DNA of 64,000 nt, taken from the NCBI GenBank assembly GCA_009836625.1, contig VXVC01000007.1:559807-623806 (forward strand), read 5' to 3'. This stretch comes from Holophagales bacterium (lineage in GTDB: Bacteria; Acidobacteriota; Thermoanaerobaculia; Multivoradales; Multivoraceae). The notes under the pieces were generated by a model. It was not told where the DNA came from. It saw nothing but the letters and a program-made list of their open reading frames with translations, and made no database searches. A program made the position numbers and the translations under genes. Below, one piece after another: positions 1 to 8,496 of the stretch. How positions within the stretch are numbered: position 1 is the first letter of the stretch; every line of letters starts with the position of its first letter.

Positions 1-328
1 CCAGCGTGTCGACCGGCTCGCCGAGCACGCTCAGCACCCGGCCCAGGGTCGCTTCGCCCACCGGCACGGAGATCGGTTCGCCGAGGTCCCTGGCCTCCAT
101 GCCGCGCACGACGCCGTCCGTCGGCTCCATGGACACCGCGCGCACCAGGTTCGAGCCGAGATGCTGGGCCACCTCGGCCGTCAGGTCGATGCTGCCGTCG
201 TCGTTCTTGACGCTGACCGCGTTCAGGATCTCGGGCAGTTGCTCGGCCGGATACTCGATGTCGAGCACCGGGCCGATCACCTGGACCACCTTGCCGGTGG
301 CGCCGGACGTGTTGTTCGTGTCGTTCAC
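1..328 (-). CDS. atpD: ATP synthase F1 beta subunit, 5' part (runs off the window)
   Basis: The catalytic F1 beta subunit makes ATP at the alpha/beta interfaces. Only the N-terminal ~109 residues lie in the window. They read as the beta-barrel domain ([15 protein letters not shown] near residue 12, then [14 protein letters not shown] and [18 protein letters not shown]), typical of AtpD. The start is a GTG at 328-326, with GGAG 8 nt upstream. It lies 21 bp downstream of atpG in the usual alpha-gamma-beta order. The Walker motifs fall outside the window. Identification is firm; only length and C-terminus are unknown. Confidence 0.95.
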   Translation of the reverse strand, partial: MNDTNNTSGATGKVVQVIGPVLDIEYPAEQLPEILNAVSVKNDDGSIDLTAEVAQHLGSNLVRAVSMEPTDGVVRGMEARDLGEPISVPVGEATLGRVLSVLGEPVDTL

Positions 329-349
329 GGTTGCTTCTCCGTTCTCTCG

Positions 350-1252
350 CTATCCCTCGAGGGCGTTCGCGCCGGACACGACCTCAATCAGTTCGGTCGT
401 GATCTCGGCCTGGCGCGAGCGGTTGTATTGCAGGGTCAGTGTGTCGATCAGTTCGCCGGCGTTCTTCGTCGCGCTGTCCATCGCCGTCATCCGGGCCGCG
501 TGCTCGGCCGCCTGGGACTCGAGCAGCACCCGGTAGATCTGGAAGGTGACGAAGCGCGGCAGCAGCTCGTTCAGGATCTCCGCCTCGGACGGCTCGTACA
601 GGTAGTCGCGGTGGCCGTTCGCTGAGGCGCCTTCATCGCCCAGCACGTCTTCGCGGGCGATCGGCAGCAGGCGCTCCCAGCTCACGCGCTGGCTGAGCAC
701 CGAGATGAATTCGTTGTAGACGGCGTACACCGCGTCGTACTCGCCGTCCGCGTAAGCCTTGGAGATCTCGGCCGCCAGCTCCTGGGCCGTCGCGTAACTC
801 AGGTCCTTGAACACTCCGCGGCGGGCGCCGCGCATCGGCGCGCCGCGGTGGGTGAAGAAGTCGGCGCCGCGGTTGCCGAGGGCGAGGATCTCGCCGCCGC
901 CGTTCAGGGCGGCCATCTCCTGCTCGGTCCGGCGCTGGACGTGGGCGTTGAAGGCACCGCACAGGCCCTTGTCGCCCGTGACCACGAGGACCAGGGTCTT
1001 GCCGGAACCGGCCTCCGCGGCCGCGCCTTCGCCGCCCGCCGGAGTCAGCAGCGGGTGCTCGACCTCGCCGGCCGCCACGGCGGCCAGGTGCTCCGTCACT
1101 TTCCGCAGCTCCAGGGCATAGGGACGGGTCGCGAGGATCTGGTCCTGGGCCCGGCGCAGCTTCGCTGCGGCGACCATCTTCATCGCCTTGGTGATCTGCT
1201 GCGTGTTCTTCACCGTGCGGATGCGCCGGCGAAGATCGATCAGGCTCGCCAT
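350..1252 (-). CDS. atpG: ATP synthase F1 gamma subunit
   Basis: This is the central rotor stalk that couples proton flow through Fo to conformational change in alpha3beta3. The 300-residue product is of normal length. The N-terminal helix begins MASLIDLRRRIRTVKNTQQI and continues with TKAMKMVAAAKLRRAQ, the family signature. The C-terminal helix carries MTAMDSATKNAGELIDTL, which also matches AtpG. A TGDKGLCGAFN segment lies in the Rossmann-like domain. It sits between atpA and atpD in the same orientation. Function and start are well supported. Confidence 0.97.
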   Translation of the reverse strand: MASLIDLRRRIRTVKNTQQITKAMKMVAAAKLRRAQDQILATRPYALELRKVTEHLAAVAAGEVEHPLLTPAGGEGAAAEAGSGKTLVLVVTGDKGLCGAFNAHVQRRTEQEMAALNGGGEILALGNRGADFFTHRGAPMRGARRGVFKDLSYATAQELAAEISKAYADGEYDAVYAVYNEFISVLSQRVSWERLLPIAREDVLGDEGASANGHRDYLYEPSEAEILNELLPRFVTFQIYRVLLESQAAEHAARMTAMDSATKNAGELIDTLTLQYNRSRQAEITTELIEVVSGANALEG

Positions 1253-1291
1253 CGTTCGGGCCTACCTCGGAACCTTCCCGCTCGTCTCGTT

Positions 1292-2830
1292 CTAGTTCTC
1301 TTCCAGCGCGGCGTCGGGGTTCTCCGCCACGAAGAGCTGGAAGGCCCGGCCGATCGCCTCCATGATCTGGGCGTCCAGTTCGTCGCTCAGCTTGCCCTCC
1401 GCGCGGATCCGGTCGCGGAGTTCCGGTTCCTCGTTCACGAAGTGCCGGTGCATGAAGTCCTCGAAGAGCCGCACCGCCTCGACCTTCAGGTCGTCGAGCG
1501 CGCCGCGGGTGCCCGCCAGGATCGAGAGCACCTGGTCCGCGATCGACAGCGGCGCGTACTGCCCCTGCTTGAGGAGCTCGACGAGCCGCTCGCCGCGCGC
1601 CAACTGCTGCAGCGTGACGCGGTCGAGGTCGGAGCCGAACTGGGCAAAGGCCGCGAGCGACCGGTACTGCGCCAGGTCGAGGCGCAGGGTGCCGGAGTTC
1701 TTGCGCATCGCGCCGATCTGGGCGTTGCCGCCGACCCGGCTGACCGAGATGCCGACGTTCACCGCCGGCCGCACGCCGGAGAAGAAGAGGTCGCCCTCGA
1801 GGAAGATCTGCCCGTCCGTGATCGAGATCACGTTGGTCGGGATGTAGGCCGAGACGTCGCCCGCCTGGGTCTCGATGATCGGCAGCGCGGTGAGCGAGCC
1901 GCCGCCGTTGGCGCGCGAGAGCTTCGCCGCCCGCTCCAGCAGCCGGGAGTGGAGGTAGAAGACGTCGCCCGGGTAGGCCTCGCGGCCCGGCGGACGCCGG
2001 AGCAGCAGGGAGACCTCGCGGTACGAGGCGGCCTGCTTCGAGAGATCGTCGTAGATCACCAGCGCGTGCTGGCCGTTGTAGAGGAAGTACTCGCCCATCG
2101 CGCAGCCGGCGTAGGGGGCGATGAACTGGAGCGGCGCCGGCTCGGAGGCCGAAGCGGAGACGACGATCGTGTGCTCCATCGCGCCGTTGTCCTCGAGCGT
2201 CTTGACCACCTGGGCGACGGTCGAGCGCTTCTGGCCGATCGCGACGTAGACGCAGATCACGTCGCCGTCCTTCTGGTTGATGATCGCGTCGACGGCGACG
2301 GCGGTCTTGCCGATCTGCCGGTCGCCGATGATCAACTCCCGCTGGCCGCGGCCGATCGGGATCATCGAGTCGATCGCCTTGATGCCGGTCTGCATCGGCT
2401 CGGACACCGGCTCGCGGTCGACGACGCCGGGGGCGATCCGCTCGAGCGGGTAGTTGTCGGCGGCTTCGATCGGCCCCTTGCCGTCGACCGGGTTACCGAG
2501 CGGGTCGACAACGCGGCCGACCATCGCCGGCCCCACCGGCACTTCCATGATGCGGCCGGTGCGGCGGACCTCGTCGCCCTCGTCGACCAGGCGGGACTCG
2601 CCCATCAGCACGGCGCCGATCTGGTCCTCTTCGAGATTCAGCGCCAGCCCATAGACGTCGTTCGGAAACGCCAGCAGCTCGCCGGCCATCGCCTGCTCCA
2701 GCCCGTAGACGCGGGCGATGCCGTCACCGACGCTCAGTACGGTGCCGACCTCGGCGACGTCGACCTCGGCCTCGTAACCCGCCAACTGGCGCTCGAGGAC
2801 CGCTGCGATCTCATCGGCTCTTACCTGCAT
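1292..2830 (-). CDS. atpA: ATP synthase F1 alpha subunit
   Basis: The regulatory nucleotide-binding subunit of F1. The 512-residue protein has the usual length. Visible motifs are the P-loop GDRQIGKTA near residue 170, the [14 protein letters not shown] segment and the alpha signature [14 protein letters not shown] near residue 365. The P-loop has Ile where most homologues have Thr (GDRQTGKT), which still satisfies GxxxxGKT. It lies 63 bp after atpH and 39 bp before atpG. The ATG start follows a GGGAG element. Confidence 0.97.
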   Translation of the reverse strand: MQVRADEIAAVLERQLAGYEAEVDVAEVGTVLSVGDGIARVYGLEQAMAGELLAFPNDVYGLALNLEEDQIGAVLMGESRLVDEGDEVRRTGRIMEVPVGPAMVGRVVDPLGNPVDGKGPIEAADNYPLERIAPGVVDREPVSEPMQTGIKAIDSMIPIGRGQRELIIGDRQIGKTAVAVDAIINQKDGDVICVYVAIGQKRSTVAQVVKTLEDNGAMEHTIVVSASASEPAPLQFIAPYAGCAMGEYFLYNGQHALVIYDDLSKQAASYREVSLLLRRPPGREAYPGDVFYLHSRLLERAAKLSRANGGGSLTALPIIETQAGDVSAYIPTNVISITDGQIFLEGDLFFSGVRPAVNVGISVSRVGGNAQIGAMRKNSGTLRLDLAQYRSLAAFAQFGSDLDRVTLQQLARGERLVELLKQGQYAPLSIADQVLSILAGTRGALDDLKVEAVRLFEDFMHRHFVNEEPELRDRIRAEGKLSDELDAQIMEAIGRAFQLFVAENPDAALEEN

Positions 2831-2893
2831 GTTCGTTCTGCTCCCCTAAGGTGCGCCCCGGGACTTCCGGTGCGTCTCGAAGTCGTGACGTTT

Positions 2894-3457
2894 CTAGGCT
2901 TCCGCCGCCGCCGTCGCGGACTCGGCGGTCAATCTGGATTCCAGTACGGCCAACTGGCCGCGAACGCTTGCGTCGTAGCGGTAGCTCCCGAACTGGGCCA
3001 CGAAGCCGCCGATCAGGCTCGGGTCGACCCGGGCTTCCAAGCGGACCTCGGCGCCGGACAACTGCTCGAGCGCCTTCTCCAACCGCGCGCGCTGCTCCTC
3101 GTCGAGTTCCTCGGCCGCGGTAACCGTGGCGCTGACCACGCCGTGGGCCCGGTCGAGCAGCTCGTCGATCGCCTCCAGAATGGACGGCAGGTGGACCAGC
3201 CGGTAGTTGTCGAGCAGCAGCCGCAGCATCCGCTGGGCCAACGCGCCCGCGCCCTGCATGCCGGCGATCTCGTCGACCACGGCGCGCTTGGTCGACGGCG
3301 GTACGCCGGGATTCGAGGCCATCCGGCCCAAGCGCGGCACGGTTCGCATCGCCTCCGCGAAGACGTTGAGTTCATCGCGCGTCGCCTGCGCCGCCTCGAG
3401 TGAGCCGGCGGCGCCCATCAGGGCCTGGGCGTAGGGCCTTGCGTAGCGGTAGATCAT
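2894..3457 (-). CDS. atpH: ATP synthase F1 delta subunit
   Basis: The peripheral-stalk subunit joining the b/b' dimer to the top of F1 (OSCP family). The protein has 187 residues. It opens MIYRYARPYAQALMGAA and ends with the conserved DPSLIGGFVAQFGSYRYDAS region, where GG(F/I)V is the usual signature. Its ATG overlaps the atpF stop codon in ATGA, so translation is probably coupled. Position and length fit AtpH. Confidence 0.93.
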   Translation of the reverse strand: MIYRYARPYAQALMGAAGSLEAAQATRDELNVFAEAMRTVPRLGRMASNPGVPPSTKRAVVDEIAGMQGAGALAQRMLRLLLDNYRLVHLPSILEAIDELLDRAHGVVSATVTAAEELDEEQRARLEKALEQLSGAEVRLEARVDPSLIGGFVAQFGSYRYDASVRGQLAVLESRLTAESATAAAEA

Positions 3458-4071
3458 CGCGCGTCGGCTCCGGTAGACGCGTCGTGCGCGCGGCTCTCCA
3501 GGCTGAGCAGTCCGCGATCGAGAATCCGGCGGCGGGCGGCCGAGTCGACTTCGCGCTCCAGCCGCTCGGCGGCGAGCGCGGTGGCGAGCCGGGCCGCGTG
3601 CTGGGCCAGCTCGACCCGGGCGCGCGCCGTACGGTTCCGGATCTCGGCGCGGGCCTGCTCCAGCATCCGCTCGCGCTCTCGCTCGGCCAGGGCCGCGATC
3701 TCCCGCGCGTCGCGTTCGCCTTCCTGCCGGGAGCGCTCCGCTGCCTGGGCGACTTCCGCCTCCAGGGCGGCGAGCTGGCCGTCGAGGCCGGCATGCAGCT
3801 CTTCCGCGTCCGCGCGCTGGCGTCGGGCGGTCATCAGGCTGTCCCGGATCTGGTCCCGGCGCGACTCGAGCGCACTCTTTGCCATTGGCCAGACCAGGTA
3901 GCCGAGACCACCGAAGAAGACGAGCATGTTGAACCAGGAGAAGACCCAGCGCGGCAGGCCGAGGAAGTGAGTTGCTTCGCCGACCTCCGCGCCGAACGCG
4001 GCGGCGACGCCGCCGAACAGCGTCCAGAGCAGCGCGAGCGAGGCGACCTTCAGGGCCGCGGAGCGCCTCAC
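3454..4071 (-). CDS. atpF: ATP synthase Fo b subunit (with N-terminal signal-like helix)
   Basis: Peripheral-stalk b subunit of Fo, 205 residues. Residues ~1-28 form a hydrophobic signal-like helix ending AAAFGAE. A second hydrophobic segment follows at ~42-64 (FSWFNMLVFFGGLGYLVWPM), then a long charged coiled coil. An extra leader helix before the membrane anchor is seen in b subunits of several phyla. The GTG start overlaps the stop of the upstream b-type gene (GTGA). Together with the next entry this makes a b/b' pair rather than a b homodimer. Confidence 0.88.
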   Translation of the reverse strand: MRRSAALKVASLALLWTLFGGVAAAFGAEVGEATHFLGLPRWVFSWFNMLVFFGGLGYLVWPMAKSALESRRDQIRDSLMTARRQRADAEELHAGLDGQLAALEAEVAQAAERSRQEGERDAREIAALAERERERMLEQARAEIRNRTARARVELAQHAARLATALAAERLEREVDSAARRRILDRGLLSLESRAHDASTGADAR

Positions 4072-4490
4072 GAGGGGGCTCCCATCAGCTTCGCGGTCAT
4101 GTCGGCCGCGAGCCGCTCGGCGCGTGCTTCGAGCGTCCGGCGCTGTTCTGCGGTCTCGGCGTCGAGCGCGGCGATCGCCTGCTGGAGTTCGGCATCCGCC
4201 TCCTGGCGGGCCTCCGCGACCAGCGTCTCGCGGGCCTGCTGGGCCTCCTTGCGCATCCGGTCGCGGTGCGCCGCGGCCTCGGCGCGCGCTTCCTTCAGCT
4301 TTTCGCGCTGCGCCTCGATCCTCGCCTCGACCTCGGCCTGGGCCCGGTCGAACGTCTCCTGGGCGGTCACGATCTCGCTGTCGCGCTCGCGGAGCATGCG
4401 CATGATCGGGCGGACGAGGTAGAACCGGACCACCACATAGGTGGCCCAGAAGATCGCCATGATGACCAGGAGGCTGGCGTCAAAGTCCAC
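4068..4490 (-). CDS. ATP synthase Fo b'-type subunit
   Basis: A second b-family subunit of 140 residues. One membrane helix at ~6-28 (LLVIMAIFWATYVVVRFYLV) is followed by an uninterrupted charged coiled coil rich in Glu, Arg and Ala to the C-terminus. It is the first gene of this ATP synthase run. The start is GTG at 4490. Heterodimeric b/b' stalks are known from cyanobacteria, chloroplasts and alphaproteobacteria; that this pair is heterodimeric is inferred from the two unequal genes. No atpB, atpE or atpI lies upstream, where an unrelated divergent gene begins. Confidence 0.85.
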   Translation of the reverse strand: MDFDASLLVIMAIFWATYVVVRFYLVRPIMRMLRERDSEIVTAQETFDRAQAEVEARIEAQREKLKEARAEAAAHRDRMRKEAQQARETLVAEARQEADAELQQAIAALDAETAEQRRTLEARAERLAADMTAKLMGAPS

Positions 4491-4650
4491 AGCTACTCGT
4501 CCCGCGGTCGTCCGGGCGCACCTTCACCCGGGCCAGAAAGCGGCGGAAACGTAACACGGCTGTCAGGGGTGGTCAACGGCCGCCGCGGGCCTCGGAAACG
4601 CTGAGTTTCTCGAGCGGAGACCGGCGCCCAACAGGACCCGGAACCGGCGT

Positions 4651-4708
4651 GGACGTTTTCTACCGCTGTCGAAAACGTCCACGGTCATTTTCGACTGCGG
4701 TCGAAAAT
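4651..4708. promoter_or_regulatory. Two tandem related palindromes abutting the start of the ATPase gene
   Basis: IR1 at 4651-4680 has perfect 10-bp arms (GGACGTTTTC / GAAAACGTCC) around a 10-nt spacer. IR2 at 4687-4708 has perfect 9-bp arms (ATTTTCGAC / GTCGAAAAT) around TGCG. The two share the core TTTTC-nAC-nGC-nGTC-GAAAA, and their centres lie 32 bp apart, about three helical turns. IR2 ends one base before the TTG at 4710. Such paired sites suit a DNA-binding regulator. Folding as hairpins in a leader RNA is the alternative. The rest of the 4491-4709 gap should also hold the ATP synthase promoter, which I could not pin down. Confidence 0.6.
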
Positions 4709-4709
4709 C

Positions 4710-5849
4710 TTGGTAACCTCGCGTGCCGTGGCGACCGCAACCAGGTATCTGGCGGATCAGATCGAGCGAGACCTCAAGCGGAAGATGGTCTTCGTCGCCG
4801 GCCCCCGGCAGGTCGGCAAGACGACGCTCGCCCGCAGCCTGCCCGGCGCCGACGACGGCTATCTCAACTGGGACGTCGCGGAGGATCGCGAGCACATTCT
4901 GAGGCGCGAACTTCCGCCCGGCGATCTCTGGGTCTTCGACGAGATCCACAAGTACCGGGACTGGCGGAACTACCTCAAGGGGCTGTACGACGCACGGGCC
5001 GCGGCAGAGCGTCGGCTCCTCGTGGTCGGAAGCGCCAGACTCGACGCCTACCGGTTCGGCGGCGACTCGCTCCAGGGCCGCTTCCATCTCCTCCGCCTGC
5101 ACCCACTGTCCGCCGCCGAACTCGAGCTGCGAACGACCGGCGAACTCCGGGACCTGTTGCTGCTCGGCGGCTTCCCTGAACCGTACTTCGGCGGCAGCGA
5201 AGTCGAGGCCCGCAGATGGTCCCGCGAGCACCGCACCCTGCTGATCCGCGAGGAGGTGACGAGCCTGGAACGCATTCAGGACCTCGGCCGGCTCGAGCTA
5301 CTGATGCTCCGTCTCCCGGAGCTGGTCGGCTCGCCGCTCTCGATCAACGCTGTGCGGGAAGACCTGCAGGTGAGCCACAAGGCAGTCGCCGACTGGCTGG
5401 GAGCGTTCGAGCGGCTCTACGCGATCTTCCGGCTGTCGCCCTTCGGCGCCCCGACGATCCGGGCGGTCAAGAAGCAGCAGAAGCACTACCACGTCGACTG
5501 GACGGTCGTGCCGGCGGACGCGCCACGCTTCGAGAACCTGATCGCCTGCCACCTGCTCAAGTGGGTGCATCATCAGCAGGACACCCAGGGTCTCGACCTG
5601 GAGCTTCGCTACTTCCGCGACACGGACGGCCGCGAAGTCGACTTCATCGTCACCGACCGCCGGCAGCCTGTGCTCAGCGTCGAATGCAAGTGGGCGGACG
5701 GGCGGCTCGACAAGAGCCTCCGCTACTTCAAGGTCCGGTTCCCGGACTGCGAGGCGTGGCAGGTGTCGGCCACGGGGACGAAGGACTTCGTAACGCCCGA
5801 GGGCATCCGGGTTGCACCGGCCCTGGAGTTGCTGGGACGGTTGGTGTAG
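4710..5849 (+). CDS. AAA ATPase with DUF4143-type C-terminal domain
   Basis: A 379-residue ATP-binding protein of the AAA_14/DUF4143 family, common in bacteria and archaea and of unproven role. It has a P-loop GPRQVGKTTLARSLPG at ~29-44, a Walker B-like LWVFDEIHK at ~72-80 and a sensor-like LLVVGSARLD. The C-terminal part contains a nuclease-like D-x(n)-E-x-K pattern (GREVDFIVTDRR then LSVECKW), which resembles the PD-(D/E)xK fold often seen at the end of this family. The start is uncertain: TTG at 4710 directly follows a palindrome, and an in-frame GTG lies at 4728. Neither has a clear ribosome binding site. Confidence 0.85.
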   Translation: MVTSRAVATATRYLADQIERDLKRKMVFVAGPRQVGKTTLARSLPGADDGYLNWDVAEDREHILRRELPPGDLWVFDEIHKYRDWRNYLKGLYDARAAAERRLLVVGSARLDAYRFGGDSLQGRFHLLRLHPLSAAELELRTTGELRDLLLLGGFPEPYFGGSEVEARRWSREHRTLLIREEVTSLERIQDLGRLELLMLRLPELVGSPLSINAVREDLQVSHKAVADWLGAFERLYAIFRLSPFGAPTIRAVKKQQKHYHVDWTVVPADAPRFENLIACHLLKWVHHQQDTQGLDLELRYFRDTDGREVDFIVTDRRQPVLSVECKWADGRLDKSLRYFKVRFPDCEAWQVSATGTKDFVTPEGIRVAPALELLGRLV

Positions 5850-5872
5850 CGCGAGGCCTCGCGGCCCGGACC

Positions 5873-6706
5873 TCAGGGAGTCAGCTCGCGCGCGACGCGG
5901 AAGTTCTCGCCCCTGAACCAGCGTTTCTCCACCGGGCGGCGGAACGCGGAACGCAGTTCCCTCGGGCCGTCCCGCCAGGAACCGCCACGAATGACGCGAT
6001 ACGAGCAATCGCCTTCCAGCCGGGCGCTTCCGTCGGCGGGATTGCCTTCGTGATCGTCGTTCCAGCAGTCCTCGACCCATTCCCAACCGTTGCCGACCGC
6101 GTCGTGGAGGCCCCACGCGTTCGGCGCGAACTGGCCGACGGGCGCCGAGAACTGAAACTCGTCGCCACAAGCCCAGCAGTTCGCGTGGCTGGCGCCGAAC
6201 TCCTCGCCCCACGGGTATGGGGTCGTCGAGCCCGCCCGGACAACGTACTCCCATTCGGCCTCGCTCAACAGGCGGTACTCCTCACCAGTTTCCTCGGACA
6301 GCCACTCCGTGTAGGCGCGGGCATCGGCCCAGGACAGCCAACTCGCCGGACTGATGCCAGAACCTTCGAACTTGTAGCCGGCCCAAGCTCGACCCGGCGC
6401 GAAGCGGTTGAACTCCTCGAGCGTGACGACGTACTTCGAAACCGCGAACGGCTGCTCGATCGTCACTTCACGGACTGGAAGCTCGTACTCGCTACACCCT
6501 TCGGCCGAGAGACACCCCATGCGGAAGGTGCCGGCTGGGACTACGATCATCTCCGGTCCCGACGCGCCTGAACTCAGGGTGTCCGAAAACGTGTCCCCTG
6601 GCTCAAGGGCAGCGCGCTCCTGACTCGCAGGCTGGGCTTCGAAGGCGGCGGCCGCCGCCGCCAGCAGAACTGCCAGGAACGCGGCATGCACGACGGCTCT
6701 CTTCAT
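5873..6706 (-). CDS. SUMF1/FGE-fold exported protein lacking the catalytic cysteines
   Basis: A secreted protein of the formylglycine-generating-enzyme-like (SUMF1) fold. After a signal peptide (~1-22, Ala-rich h-region) come the family blocks FRMGC, YVVTLEEFNRF, SWADARAYTEWLSEETGEEYRLLSEAEWEYVVRAG (split here only by naming), AVGNGWEWVEDCW and YRVIRGGSWRDG. True bacterial FGEs carry two Cys just after RGGSW. Here that stretch reads RDGPRELRSAF and has none, so oxidation of sulfatase Cys is unlikely. I chose the ATG at 6706 because AGGGAGG lies 9 nt before it; an in-frame ATG at 6727 is less likely. Its role is unknown; similar domains occur in diverse exported proteins. Confidence 0.85.
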   Translation of the reverse strand: MKRAVVHAAFLAVLLAAAAAAFEAQPASQERAALEPGDTFSDTLSSGASGPEMIVVPAGTFRMGCLSAEGCSEYELPVREVTIEQPFAVSKYVVTLEEFNRFAPGRAWAGYKFEGSGISPASWLSWADARAYTEWLSEETGEEYRLLSEAEWEYVVRAGSTTPYPWGEEFGASHANCWACGDEFQFSAPVGQFAPNAWGLHDAVGNGWEWVEDCWNDDHEGNPADGSARLEGDCSYRVIRGGSWRDGPRELRSAFRRPVEKRWFRGENFRVARELTP

Positions 6707-6748
6707 CGGCTGCATCCTCCCTGTCATCAGGATCGGGACCGAGTCAAT

Positions 6749-7570
6749 CTACCGTAACGGATCCTCGCTCTGGTCCGTTGGCGAAGGCGGGCACACGACG
6801 ACGGCCGTCGCGTTGTCCTGCCAGGGAGTCGCCCGCTGCTCGATCCGTCGGATGACCGCCTCGGCGATCCGCGACGCTCCCGCGGACTTGTACTCGCCGC
6901 AGATCGCAGCGACCTGCTCGTCGGAAAGCGTCTCGACGCCGTCACTTGCGAGAACGACGACGTCGCCTTCCGCCAGGTCGACTTCGCCCTCGGCCACTGC
7001 GTCGAGCGGCAGGCCCATCACCGCACTGGTGATCGCGGCGCGTTCCGGGTGAAGGGCGGCGTGCGTCGCGCTGATCTCGCCGCGTGCGGCCCGGGCGTCG
7101 AGTTCCCGACCGTAGGTGTGGAGCGGATTGACGCGCTTCAGCGCATCGCGGCGCCAGTGGAAGATGTGCGAGTCGCCGACGCTGAGCCACTGGAGGCGGT
7201 CTTCAAAGAACAGCGCGGCCACGAGAGTGGAGCCCATTCTCCGAAGCGACCGGTCGGCTTCGGTCGCCGCCCTCATCGCCTGGTTCGCGTGGCCTAGTGC
7301 AGGGCGCAAACGCTCGGCCGGAGGCTCCGTGATCAGCGGGTAGCTGCCGACGAAGTTCCGGATCGTGATCCGGCTCGCCTGATCGCCCGCGGGCAGCCCG
7401 CCCATGCCGTCGGCGATCGCTGCCAGGAGCAGCTTTTCGCCTGTGTCGTCGTCGGCCACGACCTGGACACTCCAGGCGTCCTCCTGGCGCCTGCGCGCGC
7501 CGATCATGGTGGCCGCCGCGAAGTGGCGGCCTTCGATCCACCTCTCGCGAGGGTCGGCACCTGAGGGCAT
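6749..7570 (-). CDS. PP2C-family Ser/Thr protein phosphatase
   Basis: A metal-dependent (Mn/Mg) phosphatase domain of ~273 residues without extra domains, expected in the cytosol. Motifs in order: RRQEDAW near the N-terminus, IADGMGG (metal-binding Asp), a GDSHIF block, VVLASDGVETLS and the terminal DNATAVVV. All canonical Asp positions are present, so it should be active. The ATG at 7570 follows AGGAG by 4 nt. A longer GTG start at 7597 lacks a ribosome binding site. It runs opposite to ftcD, whose start is 44 bp away. Its Ser/Thr kinase partner is not in the window. Confidence 0.9.
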   Translation of the reverse strand: MPSGADPRERWIEGRHFAAATMIGARRRQEDAWSVQVVADDDTGEKLLLAAIADGMGGLPAGDQASRITIRNFVGSYPLITEPPAERLRPALGHANQAMRAATEADRSLRRMGSTLVAALFFEDRLQWLSVGDSHIFHWRRDALKRVNPLHTYGRELDARAARGEISATHAALHPERAAITSAVMGLPLDAVAEGEVDLAEGDVVVLASDGVETLSDEQVAAICGEYKSAGASRIAEAVIRRIEQRATPWQDNATAVVVCPPSPTDQSEDPLR

Positions 7571-7614
7571 CTGGCTCCTGGAAGCTAACTCAGACACTCG
7601 GCTAGCCTGACCTC

Positions 7615-8496
7615 ATGGTCCGGCTGGAGTGCGTTCCGAACATCAGCGAGGGTCGGCGACGCGACGTCATCGATGCCTGTGTGGAGGCGGCTTCGACGCG
7701 CGGCGTGCGGGTGCTCGACGTGTCTTCGGACCCGGACCACAACCGGACGGTGCTGACGTTGCTGGGTGCGGGCGGCGATCTGGTGCGGGCTGTGACGACG
7801 TTGGCGGCAGCGGCGATCGAGCGCATCGACGTGGCCGAACACTCGGGTGTTCATCCTTTTCTCGGCGCGGTCGACGTGGCACCGTTCGTGCCCCTGGAGG
7901 CGGGACAGATGCCCGCGGCGGTCGATGCCGCGCTGCGCACGGCGGACGCACTTGCCGTGCTCGATCTGCCGGTGTTCCTCTACGGCGAGGCCGCCTCCGA
8001 TCCAGGGCGTGCCGCGCTCGCCGACCATCGCCGCGGCGGCCTCGGCCGGCTCGGCGAACGGATGGCGAGCGGCGAGTGGCTGCCGGACCGCGGCCCGAGT
8101 CGGGCTCACCCGGCCGGCGGTGTCGTCTGCGTTGGAGCGCGGCCGCCGCTCGTTGCCTTCAACCTGCTGCTCGACACGGATCAGGTCGCCGCGGCGAAAC
8201 GGATCGCGTCGGCGCTACGTGAATCCGGCGGCGGCTTGCCGGGCGTGCGCGCCCTTGGCTTCTTTCTGAAGAGCCGCGGGCAGGCGCAGGTCAGCCTGAA
8301 CCTCACCGACTGCGACCGAACGTCGCTGCTCGATGTGGTCGACCGTGCAGATGAACTGGCGGCTGCGGCCGGCGTGCGTGTCGTTGAGACGGAACTGGTC
8401 GGGCTGGCGCCGCGCCGTGTCGTGCCCGCGGGTGGCGCCGAGGCGCTAAGGCTGCCCGGGCTCTCCGACGGGCAGATCCTGGAGAGCCATCTGTAG
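7615..8496 (+). CDS. ftcD: Glutamate formimidoyltransferase (FtcD N-terminal type)
   Basis: Transfers the formimino group from formiminoglutamate to tetrahydrofolate in histidine degradation. The 293 residues correspond to a stand-alone formiminotransferase domain without the cyclodeaminase part. The conserved start LECVPNISEGR is present, followed by DPDHNRTVLTL and EHSGVHPFLGAVDVAPFVP, which matches the family. No ribosome binding site is visible before the ATG. No hut genes flank it. Its 3' end overlaps that of the convergent mpl gene by 51 bp. Confidence 0.93.
   Translation: MVRLECVPNISEGRRRDVIDACVEAASTRGVRVLDVSSDPDHNRTVLTLLGAGGDLVRAVTTLAAAAIERIDVAEHSGVHPFLGAVDVAPFVPLEAGQMPAAVDAALRTADALAVLDLPVFLYGEAASDPGRAALADHRRGGLGRLGERMASGEWLPDRGPSRAHPAGGVVCVGARPPLVAFNLLLDTDQVAAAKRIASALRESGGGLPGVRALGFFLKSRGQAQVSLNLTDCDRTSLLDVVDRADELAAAAGVRVVETELVGLAPRRVVPAGGAEALRLPGLSDGQILESHL

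Noticed and set aside
848..3403. Very long open frame antisense to atpG/atpA
   Set aside because: High GC content gives long shadow frames; the complementary strand encodes well-conserved ATP synthase subunits.
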